Source: Chitinophagaceae bacterium
Lineage (GTDB): Bacteria; Bacteroidota; Bacteroidia; Chitinophagales; Chitinophagaceae
DNA length: 6,938 bases
Direction: 5' to 3'
NCBI GenBank assembly: GCA_947378615.1
Contig: CANCKV010000168.1
Coordinates: forward strand, 1 to 6,938
A program made the position numbers and the translations under genes. The notes below the pieces were generated by a model. The model was not told the DNA's origin and did not search any database. It was given only the letters and a program-made list of their open reading frames with translations. Positions 1 through 6,877 of the stretch are shown piece after piece. How positions within the stretch are numbered: the first letter of the stretch is position 1; each line of letters starts with the position of its first letter.

Positions 1-896
1 TTAGGTATAAAATTACGATTCGTTTTTTATTATTATTAATCATCTTCTTTACATTCCTAACTGGTTATGCGGTACTTAGTGGCAAAATAAAAACCTGCGG
101 TTGCTTAGGTGATTGTTTACCTCTGAAAGCAGGTATGAGTTTTACTAAAGACTTAGTCTTGACAGCATTAATTGTTTTGCTTGCTGTATTTGAAAAAGAT
201 GTTAAACCTATTTTTTCTCGAGTACTGACTAGCTCAATATTGATGCTGACCCTTGTTGCATGTGTTTTAATTCAAGATGTTGTCTTAAATTATCTACCAT
301 ATATTGATTGTCTTCCTTTCAAAAAAGGAAATGATATTCTCGTGCAAATGAAAAAGCCCAAAGATTATGTGCCCGATTCTACAGTTATTACTTATCAATA
401 TAAAAAAGGCGATAAGCAAGTTGAATTTGACCAAAATAATTTTCCCGCAGACTTTGATAGTACTTACATTTTTGTAAATCGTTTTGATAAACTAATTCGG
501 AAGGGAACAGGAGGTGCAAAAATTACTGACTTTACGCTTACAACAATAAGTGGAAATGATACTACGATGGCCTTGTTTGGTATTCCTAAATATATTTTGG
601 TGCTAAGTAATGATTATAGAGGGGAAAAATGGCTTAAGGAATTGATAGATCTAAAAAACTTTTGTGACAAAAATAATATGCCCATTTTTTATGTGACCTC
701 TCAATCAGAAGAATTTACGAGTAAGGTAACGAAGGCAGGTATTACTGTTTTGAAGTGCGATGCAACCGTTATTAAAACAGCCGCTAGAGTGAATTCTACT
801 TATTATTTCATGAAAAACTCTACTGTCTTCAATAAATATGGTGATAGGGATGAAAATAAATTATTGGCAACTGCTGAACAATTGAATAAACTTTAA
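1..896 (+). CDS. BT_3928-family membrane protein (DoxX/MauE-like plus thioredoxin-like domain), 5' end missing
   Basis: The reading frame is open from base 3 to the stop at 894-896 and runs off the left edge, so the ATG at 135 is internal and not the start. About 298 residues are visible. I see a membrane helix (bases 21-80), a Cys-rich loop CGCLGDC (96-116), a second helix (about 150-194) and a third (about 222-299), then a soluble C-terminal half. The Cys loop followed by a helix is typical of DoxX/MauE-like proteins of Bacteroidota. The 'YLPYIDCLPFKKGNDI' stretch and the late 'CDATVIKTAARVN' stretch match the layout I know for the BT_3928 family. The C-terminal part has the strand-helix pattern of a thioredoxin-like fold but no CxxC, so it is unlikely to be an active thiol oxidoreductase. 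Family members are usually about 360-430 residues, so roughly 60-130 N-terminal residues (the first helices) are probably missing. The function is unknown; an envelope redox or quinone-linked role is only inference. Confidence 0.85.
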   Translation, partial: RYKITIRFLLLLIIFFTFLTGYAVLSGKIKTCGCLGDCLPLKAGMSFTKDLVLTALIVLLAVFEKDVKPIFSRVLTSSILMLTLVACVLIQDVVLNYLPYIDCLPFKKGNDILVQMKKPKDYVPDSTVITYQYKKGDKQVEFDQNNFPADFDSTYIFVNRFDKLIRKGTGGAKITDFTLTTISGNDTTMALFGIPKYILVLSNDYRGEKWLKELIDLKNFCDKNNMPIFYVTSQSEEFTSKVTKAGITVLKCDATVIKTAARVNSTYYFMKNSTVFNKYGDRDENKLLATAEQLNKL

Positions 897-922
897 ATTT
901 TTAATTTGTAAGTAATAGGATT

Positions 923-965
923 TAGGGAAAGGAGAGTGGTTTTATTTTATTTCTCATTTTCCCTA
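923..965 (+). terminator. Bulged hairpin between the BT_3928-family gene and the lactonase gene (possible terminator)
   Basis: Arms TAGGGAAA (923-930) and TTTCCCTA (958-965) are perfect inverted repeats. Pairing continues inward through GGAGAG (931-936) with UUCUC and one bulged A (956), with two G-U pairs, giving about 14 pairs and a 14-nt loop. It lies 26 nt after the upstream stop codon and 38 nt before the lactonase ATG. Only a broken T-rich run (GTATTTTAATC) follows, so it is a weak intrinsic terminator at best. A structured 5' leader of the lactonase mRNA is the alternative. The repeat is certain; the role is inferred. Confidence 0.45.
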
Positions 966-1003
966 GTATTTTAATCGTATTTTTTGTTTGCCAAATTTTT
1001 GTT

Positions 1004-2119
1004 ATGCGTTTTATTTCATTTGTTTTGCCATTTTTATTTGTAGGTAGTTTACACGCACAATCCAAACAATTCTATCTAATTGTAGGAACATATACCGATG
1101 GAAAAAGTGAAGGCATTTATACCTATCATTTTAATTTTGAAAATGGAACTAGCGAATTAGTTCATACCCTCAAAGCTGCAAATCCCTCTTTTCTCACAAT
1201 CAGTAAAGATGAAAAATATATTTATGCCATCAGTGATGCAAGGAAAGGGGGGAATAGTGAAGTAGTCGCCTACCATTTTAATAAAGAATCAGGGGAATTG
1301 ACTGCTTTAAATAAGCAGACTGAAAAGGGAAGTGGCGCTTGTTATATAAATGTAGATAGCAAAAATAAATGGGTGTTTATAGCAAATTATGCGAGTGGTA
1401 ATTTATCCGCTTTAGCTATTCGAAAAGATGGGGAATTAGATACTGTGAAACAGTTTTTTCAAGATACAGGGAAAAGTATCAATCCGACCCGACAAAAGGA
1501 AGTACATGTTCATGCGGCTGTATTTTCGCCCGATGAAAAGTATTTATTTGTTACAGATTTAGGAAACGATATTATCCATCAATTCCCTTTCAATGCTTCT
1601 GCAGACTTACCATTGTCATTAGCAAATGAAAAATTAATTAAATGCAAGGCCGGAAATGGTCCACGTCATCTTGCTTTTTCTTCAGATAGTCGCTTTATGT
1701 ATGTTATCAATGAATTGAGTGGTACTATTGATGTTTTTGATTTAAAAAAGAAATCAACTGAATTGATTCAAACTATTAGTACTGATAGTAGTAATAGTGA
1801 TACAAAAGGAAGTGCGGATATTCATCTTTCTCCGGATGGTAAATTCCTCTATGTTACTAATCGTGGTAATTACAATACTATTTCTACTTTCAATGTAAAC
1901 TCAAACGGTCATTTAAAATTGTTGCAAGTACTACCTACGGGAGGCATCATGCCCCGCAATTTTGTTATTGACCCTACTGGGAATTATTTATTAATAGGTC
2001 ATCAAAAATCTGATAACATCTCCTTTTTCAAAAGAGATAAAACCACAGGATTATTAATAAAAGCAAAGCAGGAAATACAAGTAGGCAGTCCAGTTTGTTT
2101 GAAGTTTATTAATTTATAA
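1004..2119 (+). CDS. Secreted lactonase-family seven-bladed beta-propeller protein (6-phosphogluconolactonase-like)
   Basis: This is a complete 371-residue protein. Residues 1-18 form a Sec signal peptide (Met-Arg, hydrophobic core, likely cleavage after SLHA before QSKQF). The rest is the Pfam Lactonase/Pgl propeller, with repeated '(S)PD.(K)(F/Y)LYV' blade motifs. Family signatures are visible: VGTYTDG (27-33), HVHAAVFSPDEKYLF (168-182) with DLGND (185-189), GPRH (219-222) with INEL (235-238), ADIHLSPDGKFLYVTNRG (271-288), and MPRNFVIDPTGNYLL (316-330). The length fits the family, which is usually about 340-390 residues. Cytosolic relatives (E. coli Pgl/YbhE) hydrolyse 6-phosphogluconolactone in the pentose phosphate pathway. 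The signal peptide puts this one in the periplasm or outside, so a phosphorylated intracellular substrate is unlikely and a sugar lactone or other ester is more plausible; this is inference. The chosen ATG directly precedes the signal peptide. There is no Shine-Dalgarno sequence, as is usual in Bacteroidota. Its 3' end overlaps the convergent glycosidase gene by 11 bp. Confidence 0.88.
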   Translation: MRFISFVLPFLFVGSLHAQSKQFYLIVGTYTDGKSEGIYTYHFNFENGTSELVHTLKAANPSFLTISKDEKYIYAISDARKGGNSEVVAYHFNKESGELTALNKQTEKGSGACYINVDSKNKWVFIANYASGNLSALAIRKDGELDTVKQFFQDTGKSINPTRQKEVHVHAAVFSPDEKYLFVTDLGNDIIHQFPFNASADLPLSLANEKLIKCKAGNGPRHLAFSSDSRFMYVINELSGTIDVFDLKKKSTELIQTISTDSSNSDTKGSADIHLSPDGKFLYVTNRGNYNTISTFNVNSNGHLKLLQVLPTGGIMPRNFVIDPTGNYLLIGHQKSDNISFFKRDKTTGLLIKAKQEIQVGSPVCLKFINL

Positions 2120-3515
2120 AGCCTTGGTAATTCTTTGAGGAATCGGCATCATCTAAAACTAACACCCAATCGTTTACTTTTTGACGGTCAACAGGAGGAG
2201 TAAATGTCTGTGGCTTTGATTGATTGACAATTTTTCCCTTATAGAATACATTCCCGTTTTTGGGATTATACCAATACTCTTTTAGTGAATTACTTGTGAT
2301 ACAATTTGTATAGATGGTAAATGGTTTTCCTGTAAACGTATAAACCATTATATAATCTTTCCCTTTTGTAGCCACCACATGTTCATATTTCTTCTGATGA
2401 TTATCAACTACTATTTCTTGCGCAGGCTTTCTACTATAAAAATCTCTTGATAAAATTAGTTTTTTCAAATACTGCATTTGATTCGTACCTGAATCATTCA
2501 ATGCATCCTGCCAATACTTTTTCACCCCATAAGCTTTATTCTTTGAAGATTGATGATAAAATTGCATGATTGAATTATTGCCATAAGTATGCCCGAAGGA
2601 ACCTGAAAAAACTGACCAATAGGCATACCTTCTCACATCATCTGCATTCCAATAGGGTAGGGTAGTGTCATGCAATCCATGTGGTATGCCTTCATAAGCA
2701 GGTTCTCCATCAATAATTGGTTTTGCAGGTTTTTTAAGATAACTCTCTGTTATCAATTTCCAATTATCTGCACCAACTGAATCTTGTGAATAATCTTTAT
2801 GCCCCGATTGAACCATATTAAAGTCAAGCCAATTAGCATTGTGAAACCATTCTGCAGAACTAGTCCTACCAAAAGGATGATAGGTGACCAAATGATTACT
2901 ATCAATAGCTTTTAATGTATTTCCCACTGTATTGAATACCTTTTCATTTATAGTTCCCTTAATATCTCCACCATTCATCCAAATGACATTTGGTTTGTTT
3001 TTATATCTATTTGCCAGCCAACTAATATAAGTCGTTGCATTTTGGATATTAAATAATCCCTTTTTCACAATACTACCCCAAACAGGAACCATTGCTAAAT
3101 AAATATCATTTTTAAAGGCTTCGTCTATTGCAAAATCAATCAAGTTCCAATAGTTATGTTCTATTTCTTCTTGAGTACTCTGATTATTTGTAGTTTTTGG
3201 TAAAGTGAAATCATTATTGATAAAGGCATTTTCTCCATATATATTTTCCTCAGGCATTTCGTGAATCACCATAACTTGCACAACATTAAAGCCTTTATTG
3301 TGCCTATCCTGTAAATATTGTTGGATTTGCTCTCTTGTTAATTGTGTAAATAGCAGCCATCCAGTATCTCCCAACCAAAAGAATGGTCTTCCGTCTTCAT
3401 ATTGTAGAAAACGTTTATCTTGTGAAACCACTAATTTGTTACCTAATTGACTGTTTCCCTGCGCTTTTGATAGCAGAGGCAATATGAATAGAACGATGAA
3501 TATAAATTGACGCAT
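2109..3515 (-). CDS. Secreted DUF4038 (GH140 apiosidase-like) glycoside hydrolase with C-terminal PF12904-type domain
   Basis: This is a complete 468-residue protein with a Sec signal peptide at 1-18 (cleavage likely after SKA, before QGNSQ). Residues about 30-345 form the DUF4038/apiosidase-like TIM barrel. Diagnostic blocks are RPFFWLGDTGWLLF (43-56), KGFNVVQVMV (74-83), NVIWMNGGD (176-184), PIIDGEPAYEG (266-276) and DDVRRYAYWSVFSGSFGHTYG (292-312). By analogy with GH140, Asp184 and Glu271 are the likely acid/base and nucleophile; I assign them from motif position only. Residues about 350-455 match the small beta-domain called 'putative collagen-binding' (PF12904) that usually follows this barrel. 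The characterised GH140 enzyme (BT1012) removes apiose-linked chains from rhamnogalacturonan II, but many DUF4038 proteins have no known substrate, so pectin degradation is only a hypothesis here. No SusC/SusD pair or other polysaccharide-utilisation gene is visible. The start is supported by the signal peptide directly after it. The gene is monocistronic within the window. Confidence 0.87.
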   Translation of the reverse strand: MRQFIFIVLFILPLLSKAQGNSQLGNKLVVSQDKRFLQYEDGRPFFWLGDTGWLLFTQLTREQIQQYLQDRHNKGFNVVQVMVIHEMPEENIYGENAFINNDFTLPKTTNNQSTQEEIEHNYWNLIDFAIDEAFKNDIYLAMVPVWGSIVKKGLFNIQNATTYISWLANRYKNKPNVIWMNGGDIKGTINEKVFNTVGNTLKAIDSNHLVTYHPFGRTSSAEWFHNANWLDFNMVQSGHKDYSQDSVGADNWKLITESYLKKPAKPIIDGEPAYEGIPHGLHDTTLPYWNADDVRRYAYWSVFSGSFGHTYGNNSIMQFYHQSSKNKAYGVKKYWQDALNDSGTNQMQYLKKLILSRDFYSRKPAQEIVVDNHQKKYEHVVATKGKDYIMVYTFTGKPFTIYTNCITSNSLKEYWYNPKNGNVFYKGKIVNQSKPQTFTPPVDRQKVNDWVLVLDDADSSKNYQGFIN

Positions 3516-3793
3516 AATTTTTTTTCTTGTTTTCGATTACAATTATACATCCTATCCTTCATAATTTATTGTCTTTTTCTTTAGAAACGAATATGGAAGT
3601 AATTACAATCATACGCAACTACTTATCTAATCATACAGGGCATTTGCTTCATTTCTTCTTCTAATTGTTTTACGGAATGAATTTCCTTTTAATACTAGGG
3701 GGATTACAAGCAGGTTTTTGAAATAAAATTGAATGGCGGATTCAAATTTTTAATTTAATAAATGGAGGAAATTTGGCTTAAATATGTATTAAT
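3516..3793. other. Intergenic region upstream of the glycosidase gene
   Basis: This is AT-rich, gene-free DNA between the start of the glycosidase gene (transcribed leftwards) and the lon terminator. It should contain the glycosidase promoter, but I find no good match to the Bacteroidota TTTG/TAnnTTTG pair; the nearest is TATAATTG on the minus strand at about 3540-3547, which has one mismatch and no -33 partner. The only open stretches are about 20 codons long (3593-3664 on plus, and 3626-3688 on minus bounded by stops) and have no support as genes. No repeats of note are present. Confidence 0.6.
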
Positions 3794-3834
3794 AAAAAAA
3801 TCCGCAGTATCAGTTTAAGATGCTGCGGATTTTT
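3794..3834 (-). terminator. Intrinsic terminator of lon
   Basis: A long hairpin lies 15 bp beyond the lon stop codon. The arms AAAAATCCGCAG (3796-3807) and CTGCGGATTTTT (3823-3834) are perfectly complementary. Four further pairs inside (3808-3811 with 3819-3822, one a G-U pair) leave a 7-nt loop (3812-3818), giving a 16-bp stem. Read on the minus strand the GC-rich core is followed by seven Ts, the classical Rho-independent layout. The plus-strand copy also ends in five Ts, so it could work in both directions, although no plus-strand gene ends nearby. Confidence 0.92.
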
Positions 3835-3849
3835 ATGATAAATTATTCC

Positions 3850-6252
3850 TTATACCAATGCAATATCAAGTACTTCCTGCATATTTTTTACATAATGGAA
3901 AGTGACGCCAGAAATAAATGAACTATCAATTTCTTGAACATCCTTTTCATTTTGCCAACACATGATAATTTCCTTTAGGCCAGCACGTTTTGCTGCTAAA
4001 ACCTTTTCTTTAATCCCTCCTACAGGCAATACTTGACCTCTAAGGGTAATTTCACCTGTCATTGCCAAATAGGATTTTACTTTTCTACCCGTAAATGCCG
4101 ACGTCAATGATGTCAACATCGTAATACCTGCACTTGGACCATCTTTTGGTGTTGCCCCTTCTGGAACATGTACATGAATATTCTTTTTTGAAAAATCTTC
4201 TTGACTAATACCCCATCTCGAAGTATTTGCTTGCAAATAAGTTAAGGCCGTAGTGGCACTCTCTTTCATTACGTTGCCAAGATTACCTGTCAATTTTAAT
4301 TCTCCCTTTCCTTCGCTCAATACAGTTTCGATAAATAGAATATCGCCTCCTACATAAGTCCAAGCTAAACCTACAGTCACACCGGGCATATTGACAGTTT
4401 TATAAATATCGTTGCTGTATTTAGCAGAACCCAATATCTTTTCGATATCCCCTGCACTCACAGTCGTATTAAACTTGTTTTCCATCACTACTTCTTTAGC
4501 ATGGTAGCGCATAATACTAGCTAATTGCCTATCAAGTTCCCGAACACCGCTTTCTCTCGTGTAGCTTTCTATTATTTTTTCAAGAATCTTATCAGACAAT
4601 TTCAATTTTACCTTCTCAAGCCCGTGCGCATTCTTTTGCTTAGGTAACAAATGTCTCTTAGCAATCTCAACTTTCTCTTCTACTGCATAACCACTCAAAT
4701 CAATGATTTCAAGACGGTCTCTCAATGCAGGTTGAATGTTTTGAATGTTATTTGCAGTCGCAATAAACAATACCTTACTGAGGTCATATTCAAGTTCAAG
4801 ATAGTTATCGTAAAAAGTATTGTTTTGTTCAGGATCCAACACTTCAAGTAGGGCAGAAGAAGGGTCTCCACGATGATCACTGCCTATCTTATCTATCTCA
4901 TCCAAAATCATTACTGGATTTGACGTTTTCGTCTTACGAATATTTTGTAAAATCCTTCCTGGCATTGCACCAATATAGGTCTTCCGATGACCTCGAATCT
5001 CACTTTCATCATGCAAGCCACCCAAACTTACCCGAACATATTTACGTCCAACTGCATGTGCAATACTCTTTCCCAAAGATGTTTTACCAATACCGGGAGG
5101 ACCAATGAAACATAAGATTGGGCTCTTCATATCTCCCTTTAATTTCAAAACAGCGAGATATTCAAGTATCCTATTTTTGATTTTGTGCATGCCATAATGG
5201 TCTGCATCTAATACTTTCTTGGCATTAATTAAATCATAATTATCAGAAGTATATTCCTCCCAAGGCAAATCAAGCATCAAATCAAGATGATTATATACCA
5301 CAGAATAGTCAGGAGTACTTGGATGCATCCTTTCGAGCTTCTGAACATTGGTATTAAAGAGGTTCTTTGCAGCTTCAGGCCATTTCTTTGCCTCTGCCTT
5401 CTTCTTCATCTCCGTAATTTCCCGTTCATTCGTATCGCCGCCAAGTTCATCCTTAATACTTTTCATTTGTTGTTGTAAAAAGTATTCCCTTTGTTGCTTA
5501 TCAATTTCAACTCTTGCACGGTTAGTCACCTTGTCTTTTAGTTCCGCAAATTGAAGTTCCCTTTGTAAGAGATGCATCAATTTTTCTGCTCTTTGGGTGA
5601 TATCATTTATTTCTAGAAGTTCTTGTTTCTCGACTAGTTCAACATTCTGATTACTGCTAACAAAATTGATTAAGAACGTAGGATTCTCAATATTTTTAAG
5701 AATGATGGCCGCCTCTGTAGGAAGGTTTGGAGATAAATGAATAATTTGAGTTGCCAAATCACGAATACTTCCTAGAAAAGCTTCAAAGTTTTCGTGTGTT
5801 GGTTTTGCGTCATCTTCACAAACTTTAATACGTGCTTTAAAAAAAGGGTCGTCACTAGTAATTTCTAATAGTTCAAAACGCTTCTTACCTTGAATAATGA
5901 TGGTGGTGCCTCCATCAGGCATTTTGATAAGCTTGATAATCTTGGCAACTGTTCCAACTTTACATAAATCGGTTGGTTCTGGATTCTCAACATTCGTATC
6001 TTTTTGTGCAATTACACCTAATAACTTATCTAACTTATAAGCCTCTTGAACTGCTTTTATACTTTTATCACGACCTACTGTTATTGGTAAAACAACGCCC
6101 GGGAATAGAACAGTGTTTCTCAAAGGAAGAATTGGAATTTCTTCGGGGATAACCATATTTTTATCTTGCTCACTATCATTCTCATTTATCGGAATTATTG
6201 GCATAAAATCCGATTCGTCATCTCCTTGCAATTGTAATCTGTTTCTATTCAT
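3850..6252 (-). CDS. lon: ATP-dependent Lon protease (LonA)
   Basis: This is a complete 800-residue LonA, the cytoplasmic homohexameric AAA+ serine protease that degrades misfolded and specific regulatory proteins. The N-terminal substrate-binding LAN domain spans about 38-235 (it opens IPILPLRNTVLFPGVVLPI). A coiled, charged linker follows (about 210-310, including REYFLQQQMKSIKDELG). The AAA+ module has Walker A GPPGIGKT (384-391), Walker B VMILDE (447-452) and a likely arginine finger in ALRDRLE (Arg513). The protease domain has PKDGPSAG with catalytic Ser707 and GGIKEK with catalytic Lys750; the 43-residue Ser-Lys spacing equals that of E. coli Lon (S679/K722). All key residues are present, so it should be active. 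The length is usual for Bacteroidota. The start precedes a short acidic tail (DDESDF) common in this group; Met17 is a less likely alternative start. The gene appears monocistronic: terminator 15 bp downstream and 336 bp of non-coding DNA upstream. Heat or stress control is expected from the family, but I see no recognisable heat-shock element. Confidence 0.98.
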   Translation of the reverse strand: MNRNRLQLQGDDESDFMPIIPINENDSEQDKNMVIPEEIPILPLRNTVLFPGVVLPITVGRDKSIKAVQEAYKLDKLLGVIAQKDTNVENPEPTDLCKVGTVAKIIKLIKMPDGGTTIIIQGKKRFELLEITSDDPFFKARIKVCEDDAKPTHENFEAFLGSIRDLATQIIHLSPNLPTEAAIILKNIENPTFLINFVSSNQNVELVEKQELLEINDITQRAEKLMHLLQRELQFAELKDKVTNRARVEIDKQQREYFLQQQMKSIKDELGGDTNEREITEMKKKAEAKKWPEAAKNLFNTNVQKLERMHPSTPDYSVVYNHLDLMLDLPWEEYTSDNYDLINAKKVLDADHYGMHKIKNRILEYLAVLKLKGDMKSPILCFIGPPGIGKTSLGKSIAHAVGRKYVRVSLGGLHDESEIRGHRKTYIGAMPGRILQNIRKTKTSNPVMILDEIDKIGSDHRGDPSSALLEVLDPEQNNTFYDNYLELEYDLSKVLFIATANNIQNIQPALRDRLEIIDLSGYAVEEKVEIAKRHLLPKQKNAHGLEKVKLKLSDKILEKIIESYTRESGVRELDRQLASIMRYHAKEVVMENKFNTTVSAGDIEKILGSAKYSNDIYKTVNMPGVTVGLAWTYVGGDILFIETVLSEGKGELKLTGNLGNVMKESATTALTYLQANTSRWGISQEDFSKKNIHVHVPEGATPKDGPSAGITMLTSLTSAFTGRKVKSYLAMTGEITLRGQVLPVGGIKEKVLAAKRAGLKEIIMCWQNEKDVQEIDSSFISGVTFHYVKNMQEVLDIALV

Positions 6253-6286
6253 TGTTATTTGTTCAAAAGTTAGTCAAAATGTCATC

Positions 6287-6314
6287 TAATTAATCAATTA
6301 AATTAATTAATTAA
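6287..6314. repeat. TAAT/TTAA low-complexity tract upstream of lon
   Basis: This 28-bp stretch is A/T only except for one C (6295). It is built from overlapping TAATTAAT and AATTAATT units, including TTAATTAA palindromes. It lies 34 bp upstream of the lon ATG. It may serve as an AT-rich upstream promoter element or as a protein-binding or bending site; that role is inferred. Confidence 0.5.
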
Positions 6315-6465
6315 GTTTTGTATAATTTCAATATTAATGCCACCGACATATTTTATGCAAAGAAGGTACAAATTGACATACAAATCAAATTAAATATGTC
6401 ATTTTGAATTATTTCTTCCTAGCAAGTTAGAAGTTAAAATTCTAATTTAGGTATGAATTAAGGTG

Positions 6466-6496
6466 TAATTTGAAACCAATTTCAAGTTTCAAATTA
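6466..6496. repeat. 11-bp perfect hairpin in the lon/small-gene intergenic region
   Basis: TAATTTGAAAC (6466-6476) and GTTTCAAATTA (6486-6496) are perfect inverted repeats around a 9-nt spacer. The spacer carries a second TTTCAA, so the left arm could pair with either of two nearly tandem right-hand copies (TTTCAAG at 6480-6486, TTTCAAA at 6487-6493). It lies 92 bp past the stop of the small membrane gene on the minus strand, and no T-run follows on either strand, so it is not a standard terminator. Confidence 0.55.
6470..6485. promoter_or_regulatory. Candidate operator palindrome, copy 1 (TTGAAA-N4-TTTCAA), upstream of lon
   Basis: The sequence TTGAAACCAATTTCAA is a 16-bp palindrome with 6-bp perfect arms and a 4-bp spacer, nested in the hairpin at 6466-6496. 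It lies 217 bp upstream of the lon start. The same arms and spacing recur at 6878-6893. A binding site for a dimeric regulator is inferred from the shape and recurrence; I recognise no known regulator. Confidence 0.35.
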
Positions 6497-6588
6497 ATCT
6501 ATAAAGGGTAGTTATATTCATCTTTATTTAATATTCTATTAATAACGTCCTAATGTTTCGACTTAACATTTTGTTGTAATTGTTTAAA

Positions 6589-6807
6589 TTAGCTAATGGT
6601 AAAATAAGCTATTAAAGAATATATTGCATTAATAATCAGTAATTTAAATGCAAAATTAATTAGCGTATCGCTGACAGAATGTGACCGATTATCAATCTGA
6701 ATAAAACTATATACTGCATAAATAATGCTGATTAATAGAATCAACCAACCGAAGATTTTTGTAGGAATAAAGAATATCCCATTTCTTTTGAACCATGAAT
6801 CATTCAT
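6589..6807 (-). CDS. Small two-helix membrane protein of unknown function
   Basis: The product has 72 residues. An amphipathic, positively charged N-terminus (WFKRNGIFFIPTK) leads into one hydrophobic helix (about 18-38) and a second (about 49-70). Between them is a short polar loop, DNRSHSVSDTL (39-49). From memory, small Bacteroidota hypothetical proteins share the order W-x-x-R-x-G, then P, then a helix, then D-x-x-SHS-x-SDT and a second helix, so I judge this a real gene and not a chance frame; I cannot confirm this by search. The abundance of Ile, Leu and Phe with ordinary codon use fits an inner-membrane protein. The function is unknown. It points the same way as lon but is separated from it by 336 bp. 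A candidate operator palindrome sits 70 bp upstream of the start. There is no convincing Shine-Dalgarno sequence; an AGGA lies only 2 nt from the ATG, which is too close. Confidence 0.7.
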   Translation of the reverse strand: MNDSWFKRNGIFFIPTKIFGWLILLISIIYAVYSFIQIDNRSHSVSDTLINFAFKLLIINAIYSLIAYFTIS

Positions 6808-6877
6808 TGTCCTATTTTGTTTGAAATAAATAAGTTTTTTTATTTAGATTTTTCATTTTTTATGATAAAGAGTCAGA

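Larger units (their letters stand above)
6253..6588. other. Long AT-rich intergenic region upstream of lon, rich in inverted repeats
   Basis: No gene fits here. It is the presumed control region of lon and the 3' flank of the small membrane protein gene. It holds a TAAT/TTAA low-complexity tract (6287-6314), a 9-bp inverted repeat GACATATTT/AAATATGTC (6345-6353 and 6392-6400, 38-bp spacer), a 6-bp hairpin TTAGAA/TTCTAA (6427-6432 and 6440-6445), and the hairpin and palindrome at 6466-6496. I cannot place the lon promoter with confidence. Confidence 0.6.

Noticed and set aside
978..990. TATTTTTTGTTTG as a -7 element for the lactonase gene
   Set aside because: The spacing is off by one T relative to TAnnTTTG and no TTG lies 17-23 bp upstream.
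3593..3664. 23-codon plus-strand frame starting at an ATG in the intergenic region
   Set aside because: Too short, with no recognisable motif, ribosome site or promoter, and composition like the surrounding non-coding DNA.
3623..3691. 21-codon minus-strand frame reading KEIHSVKQLEEEMKQM, possible remnant of a lost gene
   Set aside because: It is protein-like in composition but bounded by stops on both sides, with no matching remnant in other frames; the Glu run simply comes from a GAA repeat.
4651..5554. Several plus-strand open frames of 62-68 codons
   Set aside because: They lie wholly inside lon on the opposite strand, have no recognisable domains, and look like antisense shadows of a well-conserved coding sequence.
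6264..6297. Possible lon promoter on the minus strand (TTG, 22-bp spacer, TAACTTTTG)
   Set aside because: The -7 element has one extra base relative to TAnnTTTG and lies so close to the ATG that the leader would be only a few bases; too weak to annotate.
6824..6844. AAATAAA/TTTATTT inverted repeat as a terminator
   Set aside because: The stem is A/T only and weak, and lies directly upstream of the small gene start; expected by chance in such AT-rich sequence.
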